From Triangularia verruculosa (taxonomy: Eukaryota > Ascomycota > Sordariomycetes > Sordariales > Podosporaceae), in assembly GCA_033296885.1 (NCBI GenBank), contig MU864156.1:1-10322 (forward strand): 10,322 bases of DNA, in the 5' to 3' direction. Position numbers and translations under genes: made by a program. Below, piece by piece: positions 1 to 6,884 of this stretch (position 1 is the first letter of the stretch; each line of letters begins with the position of its first letter). The notes under the pieces were generated by a model, which did not search any database, was not told the origin of the DNA, and saw only the letters and a list, made by a program, of their open reading frames with translations.

Positions 1-1640
1 GAATGCTGCAGTCAAAGTCTTCTTCGCTCTCAGTGTACTGCGCCGATAGCTATTTGAGCCTATATTTACAGGCCTCAATAGCACCTATTTCAACAAATAG
101 CTTTTTTAATAAACTGGCCGGTAATACCGGCCGGGGAAGATAAGCGATAGGTCTAGTCTTAGTTCGAAGGCGAGTTTAGAATTAAGTAAGCCGGCTATAT
201 AGTAATATTCGATGCCTTACAGATTACCTGAGGAATAAGGTCCCATTATACTTAGGCCGTTATACCGACGGTTAGCGGTGACTTTAACGTCCTAATTTTA
301 TTTAACCTCAGAATTATTATACTTTACTAACCTTATAATAGCGATTATAATTAAGTTAGCGACTTTTATAATCTAATGCCGAGTATTATAATATTACCGT
401 CTTACCCGTTAAAGCTCTACTATAGTAGTATAATATACTAGTCGTATATTATATATACTTACATAGAAGAGCCTATATATAGCTCTTTAGCATTCTAGAT
501 TAAGTGGTTTTTCGATGGACGGCCGGCTTTAACTAAAGTATAACGATTATAATAAATATTCCGTAATTTTAAGCTTTATAATAATATTAAAGAATATAAT
601 AATACCGAAGTTAAGAGTTAAATCCTAATAACATATATAAAGCTAATAGTTAATAATAATAACTATAAAAGCCACGCCCGTAATAAAAGCTAGGGTAACT
701 ATATCGCTTCGGGCCTTATTTCTCTATCTTAATAAATACGTAACTGCCCGATAAAACGGGCCCAGAGTTTTCCTTATTAGAATTCGTCGTATAGAAGTAG
801 CGACTGCTAAGAGAGGCCCCGTAACCGCTATAGCGTAGCCTATACCTTAATAAATTATCATATTAATATATAGCGTCTACCGGCTACCGTTACCGTCTTT
901 CCATAATAATGCTTAAACGTCTTACGAATTGATATATTTTATAACTCCGCCCGTTTTTTTTTAACTGGAAGGGCATAAGTCTTCGAGCGTTATACGCTTC
1001 GCAGTATTTATTAGGATCGCGTAAGTATAGGCTTAACGTTAATAACTTTATACCTCCGCCTTACGATATTAGCAGGACGGATTTACTTAGTATTATTATT
1101 TACTATAAGGAAGCTCAATTAATATTTAATTACCTATATAAAGGGCCTACTAAGGTCGGCTATATATAAACTTTAGCGACTATATATATAACTACGGTTA
1201 TAATACGCTACCTATAGCCCTTTATATATAAAATAAATAAAATATATTACGCTAATATTTAGGATATATCCACTGGGCTAGGTTATTAGTACTATTTAGA
1301 CGATTTTACGCTATTTATCTTATAATAAAGGAAGTACTTTACTATTATTCGTTAATAATACCGCTATAGTTTTAATTTAATAATAAACCAATTAAATAAG
1401 CTAACTATATTATAATTAATAGCCGAAATTAAATACCGCTTTCAACACCTCTAATTCGTTAGATCTTACCCTTTTATACGCACGAGAGATATAGTCCCGC
1501 CTTACGCTTTAGGAATCTAATTAAAGATTCATTTTCACAAACCTTAGCATAGGATAGGCGACGATATTTTGTAAATGCCTGAAGGAACTTAATAAACCGG
1601 ATATCTTATAGTATAATATTATAATGATAACGATATAATA
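1..1640. repeat. AT-rich, RIP-degraded repetitive DNA without genes
   Basis: This block is strongly AT-rich; for example, positions 541-600 hold only about 8 G or C bases. CpA and TpG dinucleotides are almost absent while TpA is abundant: in 541-720 I count two CA and no TG. CpG is still present, as in the CCGG at 129-132. This is the classic outcome of repeat-induced point mutation, which converts CpA to TpA in duplicated DNA of filamentous ascomycetes. No open reading frame of credible length survives. The ancestral element was probably a transposon, but I could not recognise any domain. Composition changes to ordinary values near 1640. Confidence 0.8.
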
Positions 1641-1835
1641 AGGACAATACTGGCAGCTGCCTAAGCCTATCACCACGTTAGGCTCCCAACCTCTTGACCC
1701 AGGTAGGAGTGGAATCATCCGTGGGAGTACGGGGAAAACCAGCTCCAAATATCTTTTGATTATGTTTGCTAGGCAAGGTCGTGGAGCGGCCGCACTTAGC
1801 CGAGCCCGATCCTGGACATCTACTGTCTTGGCTCA

Positions 1836-2515
1836 AGCCAGAAATGGCTCCCCAGATTTATTCTGCTAAGAAACTTGGGGCGTAGGAATAGAATACTCCG
1901 AGGAGCCGTTTCCGGCTCCAGCAAAGGCAGGATTCAACGCAAAGCCGTTTCTGGCTCGACTAAGAGCAGGGATGCCGGATATAATCCTTATAATACTGTA
2001 CCTGCCCTTGCCAGATGGCTGGGCTCTCGAAGCAGCTCTGAAAGCACGATCTTAAACTACAGGTAGACGTCATCTACCTCCAAGATTGGCTACATAAGCC
2101 AGTTTTAGCGCCTGGACTCCTTGCAAGGAATTCCATACCAAACCGGGAGCTTGGCTTTGTAAGGCTACCTAGCAATACTGTAAGAATCCGGAAGCGTAGT
2201 TTTATCTACAATCGCTTATAAACTTATTGAATATTATTATTAGAAGCCATTTATAGCTTCAATAGAGGTAGCGATTCCCTATATTACCTAGGTCAAAACG
2301 TAGAAGCTATTTCTGGCTCCAGCAAAGGCAGACCATCGCTGGCTACTGAAAAAGCCGTTTCTCGCTTTACCAGAGACTGGGATTTTATGTTATATTCCTA
2401 GCGCTGCTTTAGGCTAAATGATTTGTATACAGAAGCTATTTCTAGCTCTGCAAAAGCAGAAGATCCTTGTCATAATACCTGCCAAACTAAATAGCTGCGC
2501 TCCAGAAATGGCTCT
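1836..2515. repeat. Cluster of dispersed 14-bp hairpin-forming repeats
   Basis: At least eight imperfect copies of a motif close to AGCCGTTTCTGGCT are scattered here. They lie at 1836-1849 (reverse orientation), 1904-1917, 1943-1956, 2245-2258, 2305-2318, 2353-2366, 2434-2447 and about 2502-2514 (reverse). Arms AGCC/GGCT or AGCT/AGCT can pair across a 6-nt centre, and the paired positions co-vary in some copies (AGCC...GGCT, AGCT...AGCT). Several plus copies are followed by a shared tail such as CCAGCAAAGGCAG. Spacing is irregular (39 to about 300 bp), so this is a dispersed family, not a tandem array. Function unknown. Confidence 0.6.
2061..2079. repeat. Near-palindrome with 7-bp arms around CGTCA
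   Basis: AGGTAGACGTCATCTACCT has perfect 7-bp arms (AGGTAGA/TCTACCT) around a 5-nt centre. The core resembles a CRE/ATF-type bZIP site (TGACGTCA) that has lost bases on one side of a longer palindrome. It could be a regulatory site, a small inverted-repeat element or a transposon end. No adjacent gene supports a promoter role. Confidence 0.5.
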
Positions 2516-2725
2516 TGGAGCCAAACAGACCCACCAGAAAGGTAGCATTCGACATATCAATCCAAGTTTTCAGTGATCCCGGATACAGGAACGATATTTA
2601 GAGCGAGACGACTTGCCTAATTTGGACTAACTCAGAAACTGTTCCTGGCGTGGATGCTACGCTGCATGAGCTGTTTCTGACTCTAACTACCTCCAGTATA
2701 GCCTGGTCTCAGGTGGATTCAACCA

Positions 2726-2973
2726 TTGCTCACCGTGTTCAGGGCTTTGCTCACCGTGCTCAGGGCCTTGCTCACCATGCTCAGGGCCTTGCTCACCTTG
2801 CTCAGGGCTTTGCCCGCCCTGCTCAGGGCCTTGCTCACCGTGCTCAGGGCTTTGCTCGCCCTGCTCAGGGCCTTGCTCACCGTGCTCAGGGTTTGCTCAC
2901 CCTGCTCAGGTCTTGCTCACCCTGCTCAGGGCTTTGCTTATCCCTGCTCAGGGCTTCTCCACTTCTGCTCAGG
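2726..2973. repeat. 21-bp minisatellite, about 12 units
   Basis: Units begin TTGCTCACC and end GCTCAGGGC(C/T). Units 1 to 7 are exactly 21 bp (2726-2872), units 8 and 9 are 20 bp, unit 10 is 21 bp, unit 11 is 22 bp, and a degenerate unit closes at 2973. Because 21 is a multiple of three, several frames stay open. One reads as a seven-residue AHRAQGL-type repeat and another as a leucine-rich heptad. The frame shifts at the 20-bp units and neither frame has a credible ATG-initiated gene around it, so I treat it as non-coding tandem repeat DNA. Confidence 0.85.
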
Positions 2974-3330
2974 TTAAAGCGGCGAGTGCTCAGGTCCAAG
3001 AACGGAAGTGGAAATCGTCCATGTCCAGATTCCGATATTGCAATGGCTGTTGTTAAGGGGAAAGCGGGTCATCGGCCACAGCGAACCATTTGCTGGCTGA
3101 TATGGCACGACACCCACCTTTGCGTTGCAAGATGTGTCTACGAGGGCCAATCTTCGAGCAGGCTCTGCATGACAATGCAGAACTAGCTGCAGACATGGTT
3201 AGAAGAAGGGTATATGTCAACCTCAACGAGAAGCTCCTTGCATTGGGAGCTGGCTACCAATTGTGGAAGCGCGATTCCAAAGTATGTGGTAAACTGTTCA
3301 AGTCAACAACCTGTGAGTTGTGTTCCAGTC
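2974..3330. other. Spacer between minisatellite and Cys-rich gene
   Basis: The stretch has moderate GC and several open but unconvincing frames. One frame (3090-3335) starts with TTG, not ATG, and shows a single CxxC but no motif I recognise. Its 3' part must contain the promoter of the Cys-rich gene at 3433. I see no other feature. Confidence 0.35.
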
Positions 3331-3336
3331 TATAAA
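3331..3336 (+). promoter_or_regulatory. TATA box of the Cys-rich protein gene
   Basis: TATAAA lies 97 nt upstream of the ATG at 3433. A pyrimidine-rich stretch (about 3349-3410, many CTTCC and CATC runs) follows, as is common near fungal transcription starts. The spacing would place transcription start near 3360-3370 and leave a leader of about 65 nt. Confidence 0.5.
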
Positions 3337-3432
3337 ATGGCGGCTTCCATCTTCTGCCTTACCCATTGACTTTCCGACGTCACCGCCTCCATCTCTCCCA
3401 CACGACTTCCCTGGGCCTACATTCAATGCAAC

Positions 3433-3759
3433 ATGTGCCAACTCATTAGGAGAAGGTACTATTGCGAACATAGCTCTCACGAGTCATACTGGAATCCCCC
3501 CGAACCAGCTGAGTGTGCAGCTGCCGTCGCAGCTGGCGTTTATGATATGAACGGTCAACTGCAGCGCTGCACTGGGGACGACTATTCGACATCCACCTTT
3601 CTGGACCATGGCTATTGCCAAGACAACAGCCACTGCCGCAAGAAGGCATTCAAAAAGCGTGGTTGGACGTGCCACGCGTGCGATTCCGCAGTTCCCTGTG
3701 GCGGCAATACCTGTGGTAATTGTAACCACAAGAGTTGTTATTTATGTTCGTTGAACTAG
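3433..3759 (+). CDS. Small cysteine-rich, probably zinc-binding hypothetical protein
   Basis: This intronless 108-residue ORF starts at an ATG in a CAACATG context and ends at TAG. It holds 13 cysteines (residues 2, 11, 28, 46, 62, 68, 80, 83, 89, 94, 97, 102, 105). The C-terminal third carries C80xxC83, C89, C94xxC97, H99 and C102xxC105, a spacing typical of one or two structural zinc sites. The N-terminus (MCQ, then YYCEH at 9-13) resembles a broad class of short fungal proteins that begin with a Cys and a CxH motif; that resemblance is from memory. There is no signal peptide or membrane segment, so a classic secreted effector is unlikely and an intracellular location is inferred. A TATA box lies about 100 nt upstream and the kinase gene follows 295 nt downstream on the same strand. 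Function is unknown; a regulatory or nucleic-acid-binding role is only a guess. Confidence 0.65.
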   Translation: MCQLIRRRYYCEHSSHESYWNPPEPAECAAAVAAGVYDMNGQLQRCTGDDYSTSTFLDHGYCQDNSHCRKKAFKKRGWTCHACDSAVPCGGNTCGNCNHKSCYLCSLN

Positions 3760-3762
3760 AAC

Positions 3763-4054
3763 CAAAAGTTTTTTGGGGCCGGTAAGCTTCTTCTACCTGT
3801 GCTAACCGGTAACACCAGCAAGGCTAAAAACCAAGGATTAGTACGTACAACATGAACAACATGTGCTCAACGTTGATTGGTAGCTATGGTGGAGTGGAGG
3901 CGGTGAAGCCGATGGCTAGCAAATGGGCCTGTATTTAGGTTCCCTGGTTTCTCTGCAGATTGAGAATTTCATGTCCTCTTTGTTACCTTCCCTTATCTAC
4001 ACTAGTGTTGTTCTTCTTCTCTCCAATCCACCAATTTCACGGCGTGCCACCACG
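3763..4054 (+). promoter_or_regulatory. Intergenic region and pyrimidine-rich leader of the kinase gene
   Basis: The last 80 or so bases before the ATG at 4055 are pyrimidine-rich (TTGTTCTTCTTCTCTCC and neighbours), as often seen in 5' leaders of filamentous fungi. An imperfect inverted repeat CCGGTAAGC (3779-3787) / GCTAACCGG (3801-3809) sits just after the Cys-rich gene stop and could form a hairpin in its 3' end. An ACAACATG direct repeat lies at 3847-3863. No clear TATA box was found close to the leader. Confidence 0.4.
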
Positions 4055-5188
4055 ATGCAAGAATTCTATATTCAGTGTATTACCTGGGATTCGACATTCA
4101 ATTTGGAGAGCGAAATCACTCTTTACGTCCGCCATAGCGGCGCCGCGTTCCGCATCTGCTACGATCCACGCATCCTCGCCGTCTCGCCTTCTGTCTTGGA
4201 CCAGCATCACGAGTCATACCGAATCCTACACAAGGATGATCCAGATGGAGGATTTTGTGAAGTGGCGGAACGTCTCAGAAAGCCGTTTGAGGAACTTATG
4301 ACTCAGATGGCCCCACCAATGGAGTCAACGCGGCATCTGCACAGTTATCTCTACCCGCCGTGGTTTATTCTCGAGGCAAGGGTAGCTGAGAGCAGCAGCC
4401 ACGTTCAACCACATTTCAAGGTGGCCCTCTCGCGACAGGAGTTCATACGTCCAGGTGATTATGTAAACAGCAAGTTCCTTCAAGCATACCTGTCTCCGCT
4501 ACTTGACTCGAAACTTAATAAATACTCGTCTCGTCAAGTGCAAATTCTGGCTCAAACACCGCAGTTAGTTCCATCTAGGGTCCTTGTAGATGGTACTGTG
4601 TACTTCTTCAAACCTTGGGTCTCAGGTCGAGTGCATGGATACCACGAGCTGCAGTCATATAGGAAGATTCTAGCGGATACCGAGGCAAGCCCGCCCCTTC
4701 TCGCCGACGCACGCATCTGTCGCCTTTACGGTCTAATTATCGACAATGACGATGATGTCCTCCAACACTATCCTCTCGATAACGGCGAGGAGGACCATTC
4801 TGGGACCCGTTTAGTCGGACTACTTCTTACGTGCATCGAGAATCGAGGTACTCTGAAGGATTTGGCGCCTTGGTCCGACTGCACAAATGAGGATCGCCTT
4901 CGCTGGTCTAGGCAGATACACCACTCCGTCAAATGTTTGCATAACGCAGGCGTGGTTTGGGGTGACGCTAAGCCCGAGAATGTCTTGGTTGATATGAAGG
5001 GCGATGCGTGGCTCATTGATTTTGGCGGTAGTTATACTCCGGGCTGGGTTGACGAGGATAAGCAGGAAACTGTGGAAGGAGACCGGCAGGGTGTACAAAG
5101 GATTGATGATTGGCTCGCCAAATGGTCCCGCCGGCCTGTTACTCGTATCAAGCGGAGTGATGAAGAGGGTCGGGAGGGAGCAGTGTGA
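4055..5188 (+). CDS. Fungal protein-kinase-like (PKL) domain protein
   Basis: The frame is open from an ATG at 3923 (421 residues), but I prefer the ATG at 4055 (377 residues). It has A at -3, and the upstream codons are a CT-rich leader that would encode an odd hydrophobic stretch. In 421-residue numbering, a fungal-type N-terminal domain (45-215) precedes a kinase-like core. VLVDGTVYFFK ends in the candidate ATP lysine K230, and E242 follows in HELQSYRKI. The catalytic loop is WGDAKPENVL (D348, N353; HRD replaced by WGD). LIDFGGSYTPGWVD supplies the metal-binding D366, and TVEGD follows. No glycine-rich loop is visible, as in many fungal APH/kinase-like proteins. All catalytic acids are kept, so activity is plausible. 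The substrate is unknown and it could phosphorylate a small molecule. No introns seen. A poly(A) signal lies at 5257. Confidence 0.85.
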   Translation: MQEFYIQCITWDSTFNLESEITLYVRHSGAAFRICYDPRILAVSPSVLDQHHESYRILHKDDPDGGFCEVAERLRKPFEELMTQMAPPMESTRHLHSYLYPPWFILEARVAESSSHVQPHFKVALSRQEFIRPGDYVNSKFLQAYLSPLLDSKLNKYSSRQVQILAQTPQLVPSRVLVDGTVYFFKPWVSGRVHGYHELQSYRKILADTEASPPLLADARICRLYGLIIDNDDDVLQHYPLDNGEEDHSGTRLVGLLLTCIENRGTLKDLAPWSDCTNEDRLRWSRQIHHSVKCLHNAGVVWGDAKPENVLVDMKGDAWLIDFGGSYTPGWVDEDKQETVEGDRQGVQRIDDWLAKWSRRPVTRIKRSDEEGREGAV

Positions 5189-5340
5189 TGGTGATCGAGG
5201 GGTCTGTGTGATGGTCGTGGTGAGGAGGAGGGGATGTTAAGGTGATGGAGTGGGGAAATAAAGGGGGTTGTGATCGTAAGGCTGAGGGTAACGGGTCGTT
5301 TGACGGAGAGGGAGTAGGCAAGGAGGAGTGGTGAGCAGGT
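5189..5340 (+). other. Purine-rich 3' flank of the kinase gene
   Basis: The plus strand is G-rich and purine-rich, with recurring GTGATGG and GGAGG blocks (for example at 5177-5240). It holds the probable kinase 3' untranslated region. The minus-strand zinc-finger relic runs into it from the right and loses recognisable similarity near 5345, so the join between the two genes lies here. Confidence 0.4.
5257..5262 (+). terminator. Polyadenylation signal of the kinase gene
   Basis: A canonical AATAAA lies 69 nt after the kinase stop codon and is followed by a G-rich run. Position and orientation fit a fungal 3' end. Confidence 0.5.
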
Positions 5341-5695
5341 AGAGAATCTTGCCTGCGGCATTCAAAGCATGCGAAGGGCTCCTGGAAGAGACTTCCGTGC
5401 TCCTTGTTGAAGTGTCGCGAGAAGCTGGGTCCTGGATAAAACATGCCTTCACAGATCAGGCAACGGGCGGATCTCGTTTTTGGCGGGCTTTGGCTTAGCT
5501 GGCTCGGCCTGCTTCCGGCAACTTCGGCTTGGCAGATTCGGCGTGTACAGTATGCCATGGCACTGCTCCACGTGGTTGCTCCATTGCTCCCCCCTTCCAC
5601 CATGTGCTTCTCTTTTCCCAGACGGTCGCACTGGGGACACGGAAAGGGTCGGTCGAACGCACCGTTCCTGAAATGGAGGTTCTGGTTGCGCCTTG

Positions 5696-6112
5696 TCAAG
5701 CCGCCGCGGAAGGCAAAGGTAGCGAGACATAATAGGCATGTCCATTGTTCGGACTTTTGCTCAGCCGCGTCCTGAGGGTTCTTCGCATCCTCCAACGAGT
5801 CCATGATGGTCTCCACCTCCGGTTTCCCAGGTAGGCAAGTAGCAGCTGTGAAAAGACCTGGGCTCGCCGCCGCCCTCCAAGCTCCGGCTCGCGAAGTAAG
5901 CGCCCAATATGCGTAGCGACGCGGTCAGCAGTCGCGGTCCGAGTTTGCGGCTTCGACAATTTTGCCGTTGGCGTGGACAGGTCGCTCGCGATCTCCATCA
6001 CTGTCTCGGTCAATTTAGGAAGAACTTCGTCTCCAATAACAAGGCCTACCCCCAGGAACATCGAGATGTGCCGGAGCACCAAGAGCAGGATGACGCTTGC
6101 ATGTCCTGCTGC
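5696..6112 (-). other. Possible upstream exon or relic of the zinc-finger gene
   Basis: This minus frame is open after a TAG at 6113-6115. It encodes a hydrophobic helix (ASVILLLVLRHISMFLGVG) and then a plausible helical region (LPKLTETVMEIASDL, RVATHIGRLLREPELGG, QVFSQLLLAYLGN). From about 5825 the protein-like reading passes to the zinc-finger frame, offset by one base. It may be the N-terminal part of the same decayed gene. No family recognised. Confidence 0.3.
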
Positions 6113-6166
6113 CTATCTGTCAACGGGTCCCGTCTATTCGAATCCGATGAGACTTGCCTCACAACC

Positions 6167-6271
6167 GACGTCTCCCTGACTGCCAACGATATCTCCGTCA
6201 ACGACGTTCCTTTGGGCGCCAACGATGTGTCCATCAACGACGTCCCCCTGGCTGCCAACGATGTCGACCTC
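6167..6271. repeat. 36-bp tandem repeat, about three copies
   Basis: Units start at 6167, 6203 and 6239 and share GACGT, then CCAACGAT about half-way, then a TCAAC end. The third unit is partial. The period is a multiple of three and the array is open in several frames: on plus it reads as a 12-residue repeat around ANDVS, on minus as one around VVDGDIVG. It lies between the hydrophobic relic and the acidic/basic relic and may be a disordered linker of the same dead gene. Confidence 0.65.
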
Positions 6272-6464
6272 TCCCTGGAAGCTTGACGAAGCCTGACCTG
6301 ATATTAGCATGGACAATGGACAGATTTGTTTTCTTTTCTTTGGGGGAAAGGGGGAGGACGGACTGGTTCTGGGAGAACAGACCGGGTTTTTAGCACTGTA
6401 GCAATAAAGTCGTGTCTTCCTATTGCGTTGCCGTCTCTCCGTGAACGTCTGTATATTGCAGATA

Positions 6465-6491
6465 GTCTTGGGTGCCTGGGGCACCCAAGAC
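6465..6491. repeat. Perfect 12-bp hairpin with 3-nt loop
   Basis: GTCTTGGGTGCC (6465-6476) is followed after TGG by its exact reverse complement (6480-6491). This is the strongest small hairpin I see in the window. No T run follows and eukaryotic genes do not use such terminators, so its role is unknown. Confidence 0.75.
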
Positions 6492-6730
6492 CCTGTCGAC
6501 AGGAACTCCCCGCGCACTCCTTACGGCGCTTGCGTAGTGAGGGACGAGTCTCACCATCCTCCTCCTCGTTCGCGTCAATAATAAGAGTACAGGGAGGGTT
6601 AGGCGTGCGCGACTTGCGGCGCTTGCGGAGTGATGAACCAAGCGCATTGCTAATCTTGTTTGCTGAGCCGGACTCGTCATCGCTCGAAATCGATATCGGG
6701 CCGTTTGGGGATGCGCCAGGCCTGTCATGC

Positions 6731-6790
6731 TGAGTGCCGCGCTGAGTGCCGTGCTGAGTGTCGTGCTGCGTGTCGTGCTGAGTGTCATGT
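6731..6790. repeat. 12-bp tandem repeat, five copies
   Basis: Five 12-bp units with consensus TGAGTGTCGTGC start at 6731, 6743, 6755, 6767 and 6779. They diverge at a few positions. The minus strand reads QHDT-type units, the plus strand AECR-type units. It probably belongs to the minus-strand low-complexity relic. Confidence 0.8.
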
Positions 6791-6884
6791 TTCTCAGGCT
6801 CTGGCGTTCCATGGGGTCCGAAGATTAAGGAGGACATATTGGGATCGTGGTTATCGCACTGAGAGTCGTGTTTCTCAGGCTCTG
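6781..6884. repeat. Pair of 23-bp direct repeats bordering the EST1-like fragment
   Basis: The segments 6781-6803 and 6862-6884 match at 21 of 23 positions and share TTTCTCAGGCTCTG. Each encodes EPEKHD on the minus strand. The second copy ends exactly where similarity to the EST1-like gene begins (6885), so it marks the probable breakpoint. Confidence 0.6.

Larger units (their letters stand above)
1641..2649. other. Non-coding stretch of moderate GC with dispersed short repeats
   Basis: No gene is visible here. Stops interrupt all frames and the only ORF near 1875-2066 lacks an ATG start and consists of repeat-derived Ser/Lys/Arg sequence. The content is a cluster of short hairpin-like repeats (1836-2515) and a near-palindrome (2061-2079), described separately. 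A further 12-bp palindrome, TCCTTGCAAGGA, lies at 2118-2129. The left boundary at about 1640 is an abrupt compositional step from the RIP-altered block. Confidence 0.5.
5148..5816 (-). pseudogene. Decayed C2H2 zinc-finger gene
   Basis: The 222-codon frame has no proper ATG at its edge (GTG; first ATG at codon 5). It shows four fingers in different states. Finger 1 has C27xxC30 and H48, but the expected first histidine is R43. Finger 2 keeps C60xxC63, and its helix and histidines (WSNHVEQCH) sit in another frame, so the reading frame slips by one base near a run of six Cs on the plus strand (5589-5594). Finger 3 is intact (C119xxC122, H135, H140, spacing x12 and x4). Finger 4 has C150xxC153 and then ends, as sequence beyond about 5345 is Pro/Ser/His-rich filler running into the kinase 3' end. 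The pattern resembles fungal proteins with alternating finger types, probably DNA-binding. A homopolymer sequencing error could explain finger 2, but not the lost histidine or missing end. Confidence 0.65.
6304..6884 (-). other. Low-complexity minus-strand coding relic (acidic/basic, nuclear-like)
   Basis: Reading right to left, this open frame gives EPEKHD(S/T)Q twice, five QHDT-type units, an acidic patch (ISISSDDES), SLRKRRK, then LIIDANEEEDGE and a second SLRKRRK about 35 residues later. Such paired acidic and basic clusters look like a disordered nuclear protein and may be the N-terminal part of the zinc-finger gene to the left. The same frame stays open further right to 7308, but there it is antisense to the EST1-like fragment and is not real. 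No intact start or gene model can be given. Confidence 0.3.

Noticed and set aside
1521..1748. 75-codon minus-strand ORF with a hydrophobic stretch
   Set aside because: It straddles the RIP boundary, and the Ile/Tyr run is just AT-rich sequence.
1875..2066. Small Ser/Lys/Arg ORF with repeated VSGSSKGR-like words
   Set aside because: The words are produced by the 14-bp hairpin repeats and their tails. It has no ATG start and no support as a gene.
1836..2515. CRISPR-like array
   Set aside because: Spacing is irregular, copies are in both orientations, units are only 14 bp and the organism is a eukaryote.
2726..2977. Leucine-rich heptad frame that could look like a coiled coil or membrane protein
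   Set aside because: It is the other frame of the same tandem repeat and starts with TTG. The periodicity is a property of the DNA.
2650..3186. 178-codon plus-strand ORF over the minisatellite
   Set aside because: It begins with GTG, not ATG, its length comes from the 21-bp array, the frame changes at the 20-bp units and the flanking residues show no domain.
3090..3335. 81-codon plus-strand ORF
   Set aside because: The start is TTG, no domain is recognisable, and it runs into the TATA box of the next gene.
3782..3818. Intron-like GTAAGC...GCTAAC...CACCAG
   Set aside because: It would be only 37 nt, shorter than usual fungal introns, and lies between genes. The same bases form an imperfect hairpin. 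A 5'-untranslated intron cannot be excluded.
5443..5775. Plus-strand ORFs opposite the zinc-finger relic
   Set aside because: They have no domain, while the minus strand shows correctly spaced Cys and His residues.
5909..6286. 125-codon plus-strand ORF ending in ANDVS repeats
   Set aside because: The first ATG is present but the N-terminal part has no recognisable features and overlaps the minus-strand helical relic. The repeat makes several frames open. Kept only as a repeat observation.
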